A stretch of DNA of 64,000 bases from Pseudoneobacillus rhizosphaerae (GCF_917563885.1 NZ_CAKJTG010000008.1:62001-126000), one strand, 5' to 3'; shown: positions 29,421-37,400, counted from the stretch's first letter. Numbers and translations: made by a program. The notes: generated by a model not told the origin, from the letters alone.

Positions 29421-29441
29421 TTTGTCGGTTATAACCACAAA
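29421..29441. promoter_or_regulatory. Operator-like palindrome 3' of the repressor gene
   Basis: A perfect 10-bp core GGTTATAACC flanked by TTTGT (with one extra C) and ACAAA. Its right arm reads TTTGTGGTTATAACC on the minus strand, the same motif that recurs in the immunity region (29857-29975, 30181-30213). Confidence 0.6.
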
Positions 29442-29457
29442 ATATACAAATGTGTCA

Positions 29458-29820
29458 TTAATTGTCACTTCGTTGTCGATTTTTACCTGTAATGGCATCT
29501 AATGTATCTAAAATCTTGGCAATATCCTCTGGGGAATATCCTCTTTGCTCGGTTTCTCGGATTACACTATACCACTTTTTAATTTTGTGTTCCATCTCTT
29601 GAGGAATTTCTAATTCTTCACCTAGTATATATGAAATGTCTACGTTGTAAAATTCAGCTATCTTTTTAATAACTTTAGTGGAAGGTAGAAATCCTCTCTC
29701 TATTCTCCCCAGATAACTATAATCCATTTCTAAACCTTCTCCAGCTTCTCGTAATGTCAGGTTTCCCTTCTCTCTTAGTGCTCTGATTTTGGCTCCTACT
29801 TCGTTTTCATAATTGGTCAT
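29458..29820 (-). CDS. Phage repressor, XRE-family HTH (CI-like)
   Basis: 120 aa from ATG 29820, with GGGGGCTATAACA upstream on the minus strand; a longer frame to 29865 has no SD. N-terminal HTH at about 8-65: KIRALREKGNLTLREAGEGLEMDYSYLGRIERGFLPSTKVIKKIAEFY. The C-terminus is a short helical region, not a LexA-type protease domain, so induction probably uses an antirepressor or partner rather than self-cleavage. Divergent from the Cro-like gene at 29993. Confidence 0.85.
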   Translation of the reverse strand: MTNYENEVGAKIRALREKGNLTLREAGEGLEMDYSYLGRIERGFLPSTKVIKKIAEFYNVDISYILGEELEIPQEMEHKIKKWYSVIRETEQRGYSPEDIAKILDTLDAITGKNRQRSDN

Positions 29821-29856
29821 TGTTATAGCCCCCACAAAAAGTCCTACAGATATAAA

Positions 29857-29975
29857 ATACCACAAATAAGAAAATAAATTAATTATATTAAACTATTTTT
29901 ATTATTTTGCGTTGCATATATTTACACATTTGTGGTATATTAAAACCACGGGTGGTACAAATAACCACAAATAAG
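29857..29975. promoter_or_regulatory. Divergent immunity promoters with repeated operators
   Basis: ACCACAAATAAG occurs exactly at about 29859-29870 and 29964-29975 (direct repeats), and its inverse ATTTGTGGTATATTA at about 29928, overlapping the -10 TATATT of a plus-strand promoter (-35 TTGCAT at 29912, 18-bp spacer). A further pair, TGTGGTTTAT / ATAAACCACA, spans 30181-30213 before the next gene. Confidence 0.7.
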
Positions 29976-29992
29976 TGGGAAAGGAGTAAAAT

Positions 29993-30175
29993 ATGGAAAA
30001 TAAAATCGCAGAAATCAGACGTAAAAAGGGTATATCGCAAACAGAACTAGCTGAAAGGTTAAGCATTGATCGCACGCATCTCAGTAAAGTGGAGACAGGT
30101 AAGGTAAGACCCAGCACTCGCTTACTTGAAAGAATCGCAGCTCAGCTAGGTGTAACCATGAAAGATTTTTTTTAA
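29993..30175 (+). CDS. Cro-like XRE-family HTH regulator
   Basis: 60 aa, only the HTH: KIAEIRRKKGISQTELAERL then SIDRTHLSKVETGKVRPST. SD AAAGGAG. Small size and divergent placement against the repressor fit a Cro or early-promoter regulator. Confidence 0.85.
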   Translation: MENKIAEIRRKKGISQTELAERLSIDRTHLSKVETGKVRPSTRLLERIAAQLGVTMKDFF

Positions 30176-30180
30176 TCGTT

Positions 30181-30213
30181 TGTGGTTTATAAGTACACGA
30201 TAAATAAACCACA
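30181..30213 (+). promoter_or_regulatory. Inverted-repeat operator before the 37-aa gene
   Basis: TGTGGTTTAT and ATAAACCACA form a 10-bp inverted repeat with a 13-nt spacer, ending directly at the SD AGGAGG. Bound protein would block translation-start-proximal transcription; the RNA hairpin could also affect the SD. Confidence 0.6.
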
Positions 30214-30224
30214 GGAGGCAAAAA

Positions 30225-30338
30225 ATGAAAGTAACAATTATTAAAGGTCCATTATTTGAACAACGAAAAGAACAAGCATATGAATTGCTGTACAAAATCA
30301 TTCAAGAAGAAGTTAAGAAAAGCCCTAAAACAGCATAG
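30225..30338 (+). CDS. 37-aa early prophage protein
   Basis: ATG with CAGGAGGCA upstream. KVTIIKGPLFEQRKEQAYEL then LLYKIIQEEVKKSPKT: a short beta strand and an amphipathic helix. Typical of small early-region proteins in Bacillus phages; role unknown. Confidence 0.65.
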   Translation: MKVTIIKGPLFEQRKEQAYELLYKIIQEEVKKSPKTA

Positions 30339-30368
30339 AAGGTAACAATCTCGAAAGGAGTGGTTAGT

Positions 30369-30941
30369 GTGGAAGTAACTGTAGAACTTATTGACAAAGT
30401 TGTCTTTTACAAAGGTCGTGTATGGACCATTTATTCAACAAGCGGCGATGGAATTTTTGCTTACCAGGGATTAAAACCTTTTTCATCTTTTAACTATAAC
30501 GAAGATTCTCGAAGGTATAGTACGTTCAGGAAAAATATTGTATTCATCAAAAAAGACGAAATTACGATTTTAACCGGTGATGACATCCAAACGGCGGTTA
30601 AAAAAGAAAATGCTCAATTAAAGAAAGAACTAACCAGAAAAAAGGCTATTGATTTTTATGTTTATCTAACCGGTCATACAAAAGCATTTGTTAGCAAACA
30701 TATTCAAGAACGTCATAATGGTTTTGAATTTTCTCCAGGCGTTATTCGCTATGATTTATGGAAAACCTCTCGAGGTGAAAGAAGTTTTCTAATCTTATCT
30801 CACAATATTGAAGGAAACTCACAACACGCTTATTTCGATTTCATTACATTTGAAACGGATGACGTTGAGACAGATCGTTCTTGGGAAGAAGTTAAACAGG
30901 AAATAATTGATAATTTCAAAGAATGGAACGGAATCCAATAA
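30369..30941 (+). CDS. Uncharacterised early prophage protein
   Basis: 190 aa from GTG 30369; AAAGGAG is 8 bp ahead, while the in-frame GTG 30360 overlaps that SD. N-terminal half is beta-rich (VELIDKVVFYKGRVWTIYST), then a lysine-rich helix (KKENAQLKKELTRKKA) and an alpha/beta C-terminus. No family recognised. Lies in the early operon after the 37-aa gene. Confidence 0.6.
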   Translation: MEVTVELIDKVVFYKGRVWTIYSTSGDGIFAYQGLKPFSSFNYNEDSRRYSTFRKNIVFIKKDEITILTGDDIQTAVKKENAQLKKELTRKKAIDFYVYLTGHTKAFVSKHIQERHNGFEFSPGVIRYDLWKTSRGERSFLILSHNIEGNSQHAYFDFITFETDDVETDRSWEEVKQEIIDNFKEWNGIQ

Positions 30942-30987
30942 AATTATTCAATCGACCGAAATGATGACATAAAAGGAGTTGAGAAAA

Positions 30988-31173
30988 TTGGAACATAAGA
31001 CATACGAAGTAGTGTTAAGAAGTTTTTTAAGCGATGATGTAACACTAATCATCCCTAATGTGGCTAATATAGAGTTTTCTAATGAATCTTTTGTAGTTTT
31101 GACAGATAAAGAAAATTGTATTGTGGGTGCTTTTGACCGTAGTTATATTAAAGGGTTTTATAAAACTAAGTAG
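30988..31173 (+). CDS. 61-aa hypothetical prophage protein
   Basis: From TTG 30988 with AAAGGAGTTGAG upstream (the TTG at 30979 lies in the SD). A small beta-strand pattern: TYEVVLRSF, VTLIIPNVANIEF, ESFVVLTD, GAFDRSYIKGF. Possibly a small Tudor- or SH3-like fold. Function unknown. Confidence 0.55.
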   Translation: MEHKTYEVVLRSFLSDDVTLIIPNVANIEFSNESFVVLTDKENCIVGAFDRSYIKGFYKTK

Positions 31174-31251
31174 TGAACAATCCGAAACTATTCAACCTTT
31201 CGGAATTACCGAATGGTTGACATTTATTGTGACGTAAAGGAGTAAATTGTA

Positions 31252-31335
31252 ATGCTTATTGAATATCAACTATTTGCCATTACTGTCTGCATTTTTGGAC
31301 TATGTGTTTTATTTTTATTTTGGAAATACAAATGA
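31252..31335 (+). CDS. 27-aa single-span membrane micropeptide
   Basis: ATG with AAAGGAGTAAATTGTA upstream. LIEYQLFAITVCIFGLCVLF then LFWKYK: one membrane span with a basic end. Unknown role. Confidence 0.5.
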   Translation: MLIEYQLFAITVCIFGLCVLFLFWKYK

Positions 31336-31448
31336 ACAATTCGAGATAAATTCAGAGGTTAATACCTCTTCTCTTTTTACCTCTTATGCGAAACTTGATG
31401 AACGATTTTTGGAATAAAAGTTTAGTAGTTGAATAGGAGGGCAATCAG

Positions 31449-31535
31449 ATGGGGTACATCATAACTGGAATCATCTTGATAGGCATTATGACTATTGGTA
31501 TGGGTGCAGCTAAGTTACTTGGCTTAGCAGATTAA
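31449..31535 (+). CDS. 28-aa single-span membrane micropeptide
   Basis: ATG with AATAGGAGGGCAATCAG upstream. Gly- and Ile-rich span GYIITGIILIGIMTIGMGA ending AAKLLGLAD. A small phage-encoded membrane peptide; resembles the host-side 28594-28671 peptide in size and composition only. Confidence 0.5.
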   Translation: MGYIITGIILIGIMTIGMGAAKLLGLAD

Positions 31536-31560
31536 TTGTTTAGCAGCTTCGAAGGGAGTG

Positions 31561-31614
31561 ATGTTTATCGCTGAAAGACAAATAAAAAACCACCAGCGCC
31601 AACTGGTGATCTAG
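31561..31614 (+). CDS. Candidate 17-aa peptide
   Basis: ATG with GAAGGGAGTG upstream, peptide FIAERQIKNHQRQLVI. The frame covers a CACCAG-CGCCAA-CTGGTG hairpin, so the conserved element could be RNA structure rather than protein. Confidence 0.25.
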   Translation: MFIAERQIKNHQRQLVI

Positions 31615-31676
31615 GTAAAACAATCTAAGTAAATCTTACCATAAAAATGAGGCAGATAAAAAGGAGAAGAAACTAA

Positions 31677-32399
31677 GTGGACCAAATTTCAAAAGTATTC
31701 CAATTTGGCGGAAAAACTGTAAGAACAATATTAAAAAATAACGAACCTTGGTTTGTCGCAAAAGACGTTTGTGAAGTATTAGAGATTAATAACGTAACTC
31801 AAGCAATAAGTCGTTTAGATGAAGATGAACGGTCTATGTTCAACATAGGTCGTCAAGGTGAATCAAATATTGTCAACGAACCGGGTCTCTATACATTAAT
31901 ACTTGGAAGTCGCAAACCTGAGGCAAAACAATTTAAAAGATGGATTACACACGAAGTACTTCCTATGATACGCCAAACAGGTGGCTACGTATCTAACGAT
32001 GAAATGTTTGTAAACACTTACCTTCCGTTTGCAGATGACCATACCAAGCTGATGTTTCGAGCAACATTAGAAACAGTTAGAAAACAAAATGAACAACTCA
32101 CAATAATGCAACCAAAGGCAGATTATTTCGATGCTTTAGTAGATCGCAACCTATTAACGAACTTTCGAGATACTGCAAAGGGAATCCAAATTAAAGAGAA
32201 AGATTTTATTAACTGGTTATTGGAGAACAAATTCATTTATCGTGACCAAAAAGGAAAGTTAAAACCTTATTCTCAATATGTGCCTCAGTTTTTCCAACTT
32301 AAGGAATGGGAACGAAACGGCAAAGCAGATACACAAACTTTGATTACTCCAAAAGGAAAAGAAACTTTTAGATTACTTATTTCAAAAAAGGTTTCTTAA
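31677..32399 (+). CDS. Phage antirepressor (BRO-N plus KilAC domains)
   Basis: 240 aa, GTG start with AAAAGGAGAAG upstream. N-terminal BRO-N at about 5-100 (VRTILKNNEPWFVAKDVCEVL, NEPGLYTLILGSRKPEAKQF, RWITHEVLPMIRQTGGY); C-terminal KilAC at about 135-235 (KADYFDALVDRNLLTNFRD, IKEKDFINWLLENKFIYRD). Such proteins bind or bypass the CI-type repressor to allow induction. Fits a repressor without its own protease domain. Confidence 0.9.
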   Translation: MDQISKVFQFGGKTVRTILKNNEPWFVAKDVCEVLEINNVTQAISRLDEDERSMFNIGRQGESNIVNEPGLYTLILGSRKPEAKQFKRWITHEVLPMIRQTGGYVSNDEMFVNTYLPFADDHTKLMFRATLETVRKQNEQLTIMQPKADYFDALVDRNLLTNFRDTAKGIQIKEKDFINWLLENKFIYRDQKGKLKPYSQYVPQFFQLKEWERNGKADTQTLITPKGKETFRLLISKKVS

Positions 32400-32432
32400 A
32401 TTAGGATTCATCGCCAAAAAGGAGGATTGAAG

Positions 32433-32825
32433 ATGAACCGAAAAGAAAAGCAAACGATTCGAAAAGAAATCTGTACGCTTTTAGATCAATGCACAGGATG
32501 TGAGTATCGCATTTCTCAAGGAGAAACCCCTGTTTATTGTTCGACCGTGTGCCCAATAGGAATCACCATGCAGTCACTATCAGCTCAGTTGATAGTTGAC
32601 GAAACTAAAACATCCCAAAAGGTTGGCGGCACTACAACCCCTATAAACATTGGACCTTGGAGCTCTGACGAAGAGTTTTATCTTATTAACCATATTAACT
32701 TCTATAAAGTGGGCCATTTATCTGCAAGATTAAATCGACTTCCTAAATCTGTTTCAGCAAAAGCTAGTTACTTGAGAAAGAAATTTCCAGACGTCATCGC
32801 CCAGCAAAAAAGAAAGGCAAAATAA
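32433..32825 (+). CDS. Zinc-finger plus HTH prophage protein
   Basis: 130 aa from ATG 32433 with AAAAGGAGGA upstream. N-terminal Cys motif (LLDQCTGCEYRIS, YCSTVCPIG) is followed by a Myb/SANT-like HTH (WSSDEEFYLINHINFYKVGHL, KSVSAKASYLRKKFPD). The N-terminal layout resembles that of the protein at 35144-35860. Probably DNA-binding; role unknown. Confidence 0.65.
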   Translation: MNRKEKQTIRKEICTLLDQCTGCEYRISQGETPVYCSTVCPIGITMQSLSAQLIVDETKTSQKVGGTTTPINIGPWSSDEEFYLINHINFYKVGHLSARLNRLPKSVSAKASYLRKKFPDVIAQQKRKAK

Positions 32826-32843
32826 CCAAAAGTTGGTGACGAG

Positions 32844-33014
32844 ATGCCTGTAAATAATGATTTATATCGGGTTTTAATCCCGGAACGAATTTTTCAGGAA
32901 GCAGTAGGAAAAGAACAACTCAAGATGCAAGTTCTTCAATATATGGCTCGGTATCCACATTATCAGGTGAAATCGATTCAAAAAGGTTTTGCTATTTGCA
33001 TCAGAAAGGAGTAA
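32844..33014 (+). CDS. 56-aa hypothetical prophage protein
   Basis: ATG with weak AGTTGGTGACGAG upstream; stop 6 bp before the replication gene. Sequence VNNDLYRVLIPERIFQEAVG then EQLKMQVLQYMARYPHYQV is compact and mixed alpha/beta. Its tail codes the SD of the next gene (AGAAAGGAG). Not recognised. Confidence 0.55.
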   Translation: MPVNNDLYRVLIPERIFQEAVGKEQLKMQVLQYMARYPHYQVKSIQKGFAICIRKE

Positions 33015-33020
33015 TAAAAA

Positions 33021-33818
33021 TTGGCTAAATACAGACAGGTCCATGTGGATTTTTGGCAAGACGGATTTGTACTTGATCTCACTCCAGAGGAAAAATATTT
33101 TTATATCTATTTGATGACCAACAGTAAAACTTCCCAATGCGGTATATACGAGTTGCCAAAGAGAATTATTGAAACGGAAACAGGATACAACAGGGAAACA
33201 ATAGATAAATTGCTTAGCAGATTTATAGAGTATGGAAAAATCCGTTATGACGATAAGACAAAAGAAATTATGTTAGTAAATTGGATTCGGTACAACGCAA
33301 TTAAAAGCTCAACAGTTATATCGTGCATGAAAAAGGAGCTTAAATCCATTAAGAACAAAGGATTTATTAGAGAATTAATTACCCTATGTATACGGTATGG
33401 ATACCCTATAAGTACCCTATCCATAGACCAGGGGGAAGAAGAAGAACAAGAAGAAGAAAGAGAACAAGAAGAAGAACAAGAAAAAGAACAACAAGAAAAT
33501 ATGTCGATTGCAGATGTAAGTGATTTTTACCAACAAAATTTCGGAATGATAAACCCCTTTATGAGCGAGACATTAATCACATGGGTTAATGACTTGAATT
33601 GTGAATTAGTGTTAGAAGCCATGAAAAGAGCATTAGTTCAAGGGAAACCTTGGAAATATGCGAATAGCATTTTAAAAGAATGGGCAAAAAAGGGCGTTAG
33701 AACCATTAAAGATGTACAAGCACTGGATGAGGAATTTCGCAGGAAAAGAGAAGGACAAGCTAATAGTAATAGTTCCAATAAAACAAAATCCGAAAGTGAA
33801 TACGATTACGATTTTTAA
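33021..33818 (+). CDS. Phage replisome organizer / DnaD-like replication initiator
   Basis: 265 aa, TTG start with AAAGGAG upstream. N-terminal winged helix (AKYRQVHVDFWQDGFVLDLT, YFYIYLMTNSKTSQCGIYEL), an acidic Glu/Gln linker at about 138-162 and a C-terminal DnaD domain (SDFYQQNFGMINPFMSETL, GKPWKYANSILKEWAKKGV). It would melt or remodel the phage origin and recruit the helicase loader encoded next. The linker is a purine-only low-complexity tract. Confidence 0.88.
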   Translation: MAKYRQVHVDFWQDGFVLDLTPEEKYFYIYLMTNSKTSQCGIYELPKRIIETETGYNRETIDKLLSRFIEYGKIRYDDKTKEIMLVNWIRYNAIKSSTVISCMKKELKSIKNKGFIRELITLCIRYGYPISTLSIDQGEEEEQEEEREQEEEQEKEQQENMSIADVSDFYQQNFGMINPFMSETLITWVNDLNCELVLEAMKRALVQGKPWKYANSILKEWAKKGVRTIKDVQALDEEFRRKREGQANSNSSNKTKSESEYDYDF

Positions 33819-33832
33819 AACGGGGTGAATAA

Positions 33833-34633
33833 GTGAAATCGTTAAAAGAATCGATAACCATCGAATCGTTAAAACTCCCTAAAATTACAAATGAACGTTG
33901 CACCAATGACAGTTGCAGACGTCCTTTGCAACTAGATCCAGTATCGGAACAACCTTTTTGTTTTTACTGCAGGTATATAGCAGCTGAAGATAAAATACTT
34001 GCCGAACAGACATTAGAAGCTCATGCCAGGATGACAAAGAGAAAAGTCAAAGATGTGTTTGATCAAAATTCCCTGGTGAATGAAAACCTTAAAAGAGCAT
34101 CCTTTGATACTTATATCCCACCAAGTAAGGAATTAGTGGAGGCAAAGCAGAAAGTTATGGATTTTGTTCGACTTTTCAATCCTAAAGAATCTAAAAATCT
34201 TTTATTAGTTGGTACCTATGGGACCGGAAAAAGTCACTTGTCTTATGCGGCAACAAAATCGCTTTTAGATTCTGGTCATTCTTGTTTGTTTTTATCGGTA
34301 CCTAAGCTACTAACCAAAATTAAAGAAACCTACAACGCTAAATCTAAGCTTTCTGAAGAGGATTTATTCGAGTACATACAACAAGTTGACCTTCTTGTTT
34401 TGGATGATTTAGGAGCTGAGTACACAAACAAACGAAATGAAAATGACAATTGGGCACAAACTAAGATTTTCGAAGTTGTGGATAGTCGTGCTGGGAAGAG
34501 CACCATTTATACAACCAACTTAAAAAGCGCTGACTTGGAAGCAAAAGTCAACGAGCGTAACTTTTCTAGGATTCTTGATAACACTGAAATTATCAAAATG
34601 AACGGAAAAGATTTTCGCAGAAAACAATTTTAG
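33833..34633 (+). CDS. DnaC/DnaI-like helicase loader ATPase
   Basis: 266 aa, GTG start. N-terminal Cys pairs (CTNDSCRR, FCFYCR) make a DnaI-type zinc finger; AAA+ core has Walker A LLVGTYGTGKSHLSYAATK near 123 and Walker B LLVLDDLGAEY near 185, then ST-IYTTNLKSADLE with sensor residues. It loads the host or phage DnaB-type helicase. Pairs with the preceding DnaD-like gene. Confidence 0.92.
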   Translation: MKSLKESITIESLKLPKITNERCTNDSCRRPLQLDPVSEQPFCFYCRYIAAEDKILAEQTLEAHARMTKRKVKDVFDQNSLVNENLKRASFDTYIPPSKELVEAKQKVMDFVRLFNPKESKNLLLVGTYGTGKSHLSYAATKSLLDSGHSCLFLSVPKLLTKIKETYNAKSKLSEEDLFEYIQQVDLLVLDDLGAEYTNKRNENDNWAQTKIFEVVDSRAGKSTIYTTNLKSADLEAKVNERNFSRILDNTEIIKMNGKDFRRKQF

Positions 34634-34642
34634 GAGGATACT

Positions 34643-34822
34643 ATGTGCCAATTATGTAACGGTACACACGTGGTCCACACCACTGGTAGTTTTTACACCA
34701 AGATTGACAGCTGTCCCAATTGTGGACCTGTTCCAGAGGAAGTAAGAACAGCTAAACAACAAGTTTTTCGAAAAAGACTTGAAGAGGCTAAACAAAAAAT
34801 ATTTGAACGAGTAGGAGGTTAA
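34643..34822 (+). CDS. 59-aa zinc-ribbon protein
   Basis: ATG with TTAGGAGGATACT upstream. Two CxxC pairs, CQLCNG and CPNCGP, followed by a basic helix. Between the helicase loader and the DUF1599 gene, which starts 2 bp after its stop. Unknown role; likely a nucleic-acid- or protein-binding accessory. Confidence 0.65.
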   Translation: MCQLCNGTHVVHTTGSFYTKIDSCPNCGPVPEEVRTAKQQVFRKRLEEAKQKIFERVGG

Positions 34823-34823
34823 T

Positions 34824-35147
34824 ATGGGCAATCTTTATAAAGCAAATGAGATGGAAACAATTGAACCTCTAGAATTCAAGATGACCAAAACTGATAAGCA
34901 TTTAGAAATTTGTCGCCAGTTAAACAATATCTACAAGCAAAAGAACGCTGATTACGGAGATTCATTTGGACAGCAGTATCAAGAATACGGAATCATTTCT
35001 TCTGCAATTCGGTTAGAGGACAAGATGAAACGATTTAAACAATTGATTAAGAACGAAGCACAGGTGAAAGACGAAAGCATTGAAGATACACTTTTAGATA
35101 TGGCTAATTATGCCATCATGACAGTGATCGAGATGCGCAACAAATGA
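34824..35147 (+). CDS. DUF1599 / nucleotide-modification-associated domain protein
   Basis: 107 aa, SD GTAGGAGG. The pattern HLEICRQLNNIYKQKNADYGDSFGQ then RLEDKMKRFKQL and DTLLDMANYAIM matches DUF1599 (Nmad1-related), often linked in phages to base modification or nucleotide pools. Stop overlaps the next start (ATGA). Confidence 0.8.
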   Translation: MGNLYKANEMETIEPLEFKMTKTDKHLEICRQLNNIYKQKNADYGDSFGQQYQEYGIISSAIRLEDKMKRFKQLIKNEAQVKDESIEDTLLDMANYAIMTVIEMRNK

Positions 35148-35860
35148 ACCGTCAACAACTTCTCTTCAAACTGGATGACTTACTGGAAAATTGCAAGAGT
35201 TGCCCCCGAAAAAGCGATAATCGAAGTATTGCTGTATCACCAGAAGTAAAGTGTAAGGGGTGTAGCACCTACAATGAGATAAGGCTTATTGGAGAAAATT
35301 TAGGGAGGAAAAAAGGTATGGCGAAAATCACATTGGAGGAATATCAAGACTTAAAAACACAGGGACTTAGCGATGCAGAAATCGCACGTAAAAGGTCTAT
35401 GGCACCATCTCATGTATCCATTCTCAAAAAGAAGTGGTTTGGAGCTCCCAATAAACCCGTTTTAAGTGAAAACCTTACTTTAAAAGCAGAAAAACCTAAA
35501 GAAGATAAAACCACTGAAATGCGCCAATTAATTAATGATTTAAGTGACACGAACAATGCGAAGGATAAATCAATATTAGAGCTCCAAGAAAAAGTCAAAG
35601 AATTAGAAAATCTGAATGCAGCATGTAGTGACATAGAAAACGAATGTAATAGTTTACGAATTGAAATAGATCATGAGCGAAAAGCGAAGGAAAACGCACA
35701 ACTGGAATATGACCGGGTGCAATGCGATCTAGAAATAAAAGATTATGAGCTACAGAACCTTTTGACTAAACATGCTGATGTTTATTCCTCACTAATCAAG
35801 TTAGAAAAAGAGAACCGAGCACTAAAAGAGTTAGTCATTTTGTATATTTCAAAGTCGTAG
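35144..35860 (+). CDS. Zinc-finger, HTH and coiled-coil prophage protein
   Basis: 238 aa, ATG overlapping the upstream stop. About 1-55: Cys motif (CKSCPRKS, CKGCSTYN); about 60-100: an HTH (ITLEEYQDLKTQGLSDAEIA, PSHVSILKKKWFG); about 120-235: a long coiled coil (ELQEKVKELENLN to KLEKENRALKEL). An internal in-frame ATG at 35318 has its own strong SD (AGGGAGGAAAAAAGG), so an HTH-coil isoform of 180 aa may also be made. Function unknown. Confidence 0.65.
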   Translation: MNRQQLLFKLDDLLENCKSCPRKSDNRSIAVSPEVKCKGCSTYNEIRLIGENLGRKKGMAKITLEEYQDLKTQGLSDAEIARKRSMAPSHVSILKKKWFGAPNKPVLSENLTLKAEKPKEDKTTEMRQLINDLSDTNNAKDKSILELQEKVKELENLNAACSDIENECNSLRIEIDHERKAKENAQLEYDRVQCDLEIKDYELQNLLTKHADVYSSLIKLEKENRALKELVILYISKS

Positions 35861-35868
35861 GTGATTGA

Positions 35869-36141
35869 ATGAACTTTGAAGATGCCACTAAAAAGCAATT
35901 ATTACAAATAGTACTAAATGAAAATTGCCCTTTGGACTATAAATACGCGGCAGCAAGGGAGCTCCAATTAAAAACTTGGAGTTCCTTATTCCTACAAAAG
36001 TTAGTGAAATATTGGGGAATGGGTTTAAGCGAAGTTGAAATTGCTGAACGTTTCGGAGTGGAAGTATGGGAAGTCAAAAAACAGCTTCAAAAATATCAAT
36101 TGTTCGGCAAAAGAGTGATAAAAGGAGGTATGAGGCGATGA
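35869..36141 (+). CDS. 90-aa HTH-like prophage protein
   Basis: ATG with GTAGGTGATTGA upstream. C-terminal half has an HTH pattern: WGMGLSEVEIAERFGVEVWEV then KKQLQKYQLFGKR. Its end overlaps the MazG-like start (ATGA) and encodes the latter's SD AAAGGAGG. Confidence 0.6.
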   Translation: MNFEDATKKQLLQIVLNENCPLDYKYAAARELQLKTWSSLFLQKLVKYWGMGLSEVEIAERFGVEVWEVKKQLQKYQLFGKRVIKGGMRR

Positions 36142-36623
36142 ATTTAAATGATTATCAACAAATGTCTTCACGTACAGCTACTAAACATGATGGAGAACTA
36201 GCTAATTATGGATTAGGCATTGCTGGTGAAGCTGGTGAAGTTGCAGATTTAATTAAAAAATTTGTTTTTCATGGCCACGATATCAATAAAGAAGATATCA
36301 AAAAAGAATTAGGTGATGTACTTTGGTACGTTTCTCAGGTTGCTAGAGTAGCAGGGTTATCACTTGAAGAAGTAGCAACGGCTAATATCGAAAAGTTGTA
36401 CAAACGTTATCCAGATGGATTTTCATTTGAAAAAAGCATCAATCGAACGGAAAACGCAGCCATCCCAACAGAAGAACCGAACATGGAAATGGATATTTAT
36501 AACTGCGAGGATTGCGGTAGAGCATTTGCAGTTGAAAAGGCAGACGATCCAGAATGCTGTCCTGTCTGTGAAGCAAAGATTTGGGAGTATAGCCATACCA
36601 TAAAGGGCGAGATAGTTAAGTAG
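36138..36623 (+). CDS. MazG-like nucleotide pyrophosphohydrolase with zinc ribbon
   Basis: 161 aa from ATG 36138 (AAAGGAGGTATGAGGCG upstream). MazG-like metal site: YGLGIAGEAGEVADLIKKF (ExxE) and KKELGDVLWYVSQVAR (ExxD). A C-terminal extension carries two CxxC pairs (YNCEDCGRAF, CCPVCEAKIW), an added rubredoxin-like ribbon. It hydrolyses nucleoside triphosphates and may shape nucleotide pools or ppGpp during infection. Confidence 0.85.
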   Translation: MNLNDYQQMSSRTATKHDGELANYGLGIAGEAGEVADLIKKFVFHGHDINKEDIKKELGDVLWYVSQVARVAGLSLEEVATANIEKLYKRYPDGFSFEKSINRTENAAIPTEEPNMEMDIYNCEDCGRAFAVEKADDPECCPVCEAKIWEYSHTIKGEIVK

Positions 36624-36727
36624 TAATCGAACCAACTCTAGACATAAATTTAAGTTGGTTGGAAATGGATCAGTTGAAAAAGCTGAAGAAGAAAAGGAAT
36701 GCAAAATTAAATTGGAGGGGTAAAAAA

Positions 36728-37384
36728 ATGACAGTTAAACCAATCAGTAACATTGAGTTTGTTCATGATGATTTATACGGAATCGCTTTGGAGGCAGTTA
36801 AAAAGTTTGTGAGTAAAAGTGATACTCGCCCAATTTTAACTTATGTATCGCATGCAGCAAATGGAGATATGATAGCCACTGATAGCCACAGATTGATACG
36901 GATTAGAGGGATCCATGGATTTAAAGAGGATTATTTAGTTAATCCAAAGTCGTTTATGTTTGCAAAAGGGAACTTCCCTGAGACTGAAAAATTATCAGGA
37001 ATAGAAAACCACCAAGCGACCATCGTATTGACGAAGGAACAAATCAAATTATGGTTGCAGCTATTTAAATCGATTAATCAAACAATGACGGTTTTAAAGG
37101 ATCGTAACAAAACAGTGAAATTATGTTTCGCAGAAGGTAAGGAGGAATCGGTTAACGTTGAACTAGGCAATCATGGCATCAAAATGAGTATGCCGTGTAT
37201 CGCAACCTACCCCGGGTTCGAAGTAGTATCGTTCAATGTTGAATACATTCGAGATGCACTGGAAGCTCACTTTAAATTAAATTCCGAGCAATTAACATTC
37301 TACTTCCATGGAAATATGAGACCTATTGTGTTAGATGACGATGCGAATGTTAGAACCTTAATTCTCCCAGTGAGGACTTATTAG
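36728..37384 (+). CDS. Short sliding clamp (DNA polymerase III beta-like)
   Basis: 218 aa from ATG 36728 with TGGAGGGG upstream. The first half, VKKFVSKSDTRPILTYVSHA and MIATDSHRLIRIRG, matches domain 2 of bacterial beta clamps; the end MRPIVLDDDANVRTLILPVRTY region (last ~22 residues) matches domain 3. Domain 1 is missing (bacterial DnaN is about 370 aa). A two-domain clamp would need three subunits to close a ring, as in PCNA or T4 gp45. Could alternatively be a decoy or host-clamp modulator. Confidence 0.75.
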   Translation: MTVKPISNIEFVHDDLYGIALEAVKKFVSKSDTRPILTYVSHAANGDMIATDSHRLIRIRGIHGFKEDYLVNPKSFMFAKGNFPETEKLSGIENHQATIVLTKEQIKLWLQLFKSINQTMTVLKDRNKTVKLCFAEGKEESVNVELGNHGIKMSMPCIATYPGFEVVSFNVEYIRDALEAHFKLNSEQLTFYFHGNMRPIVLDDDANVRTLILPVRTY

Positions 37385-37400
37385 AAACATAGTCACGATA

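Noticed and set aside
29993-30175. Toxin-antitoxin module formed by the two small HTH genes
   Set aside because: Divergent repressor/Cro layout with shared operators explains them; no toxin-like partner is present.
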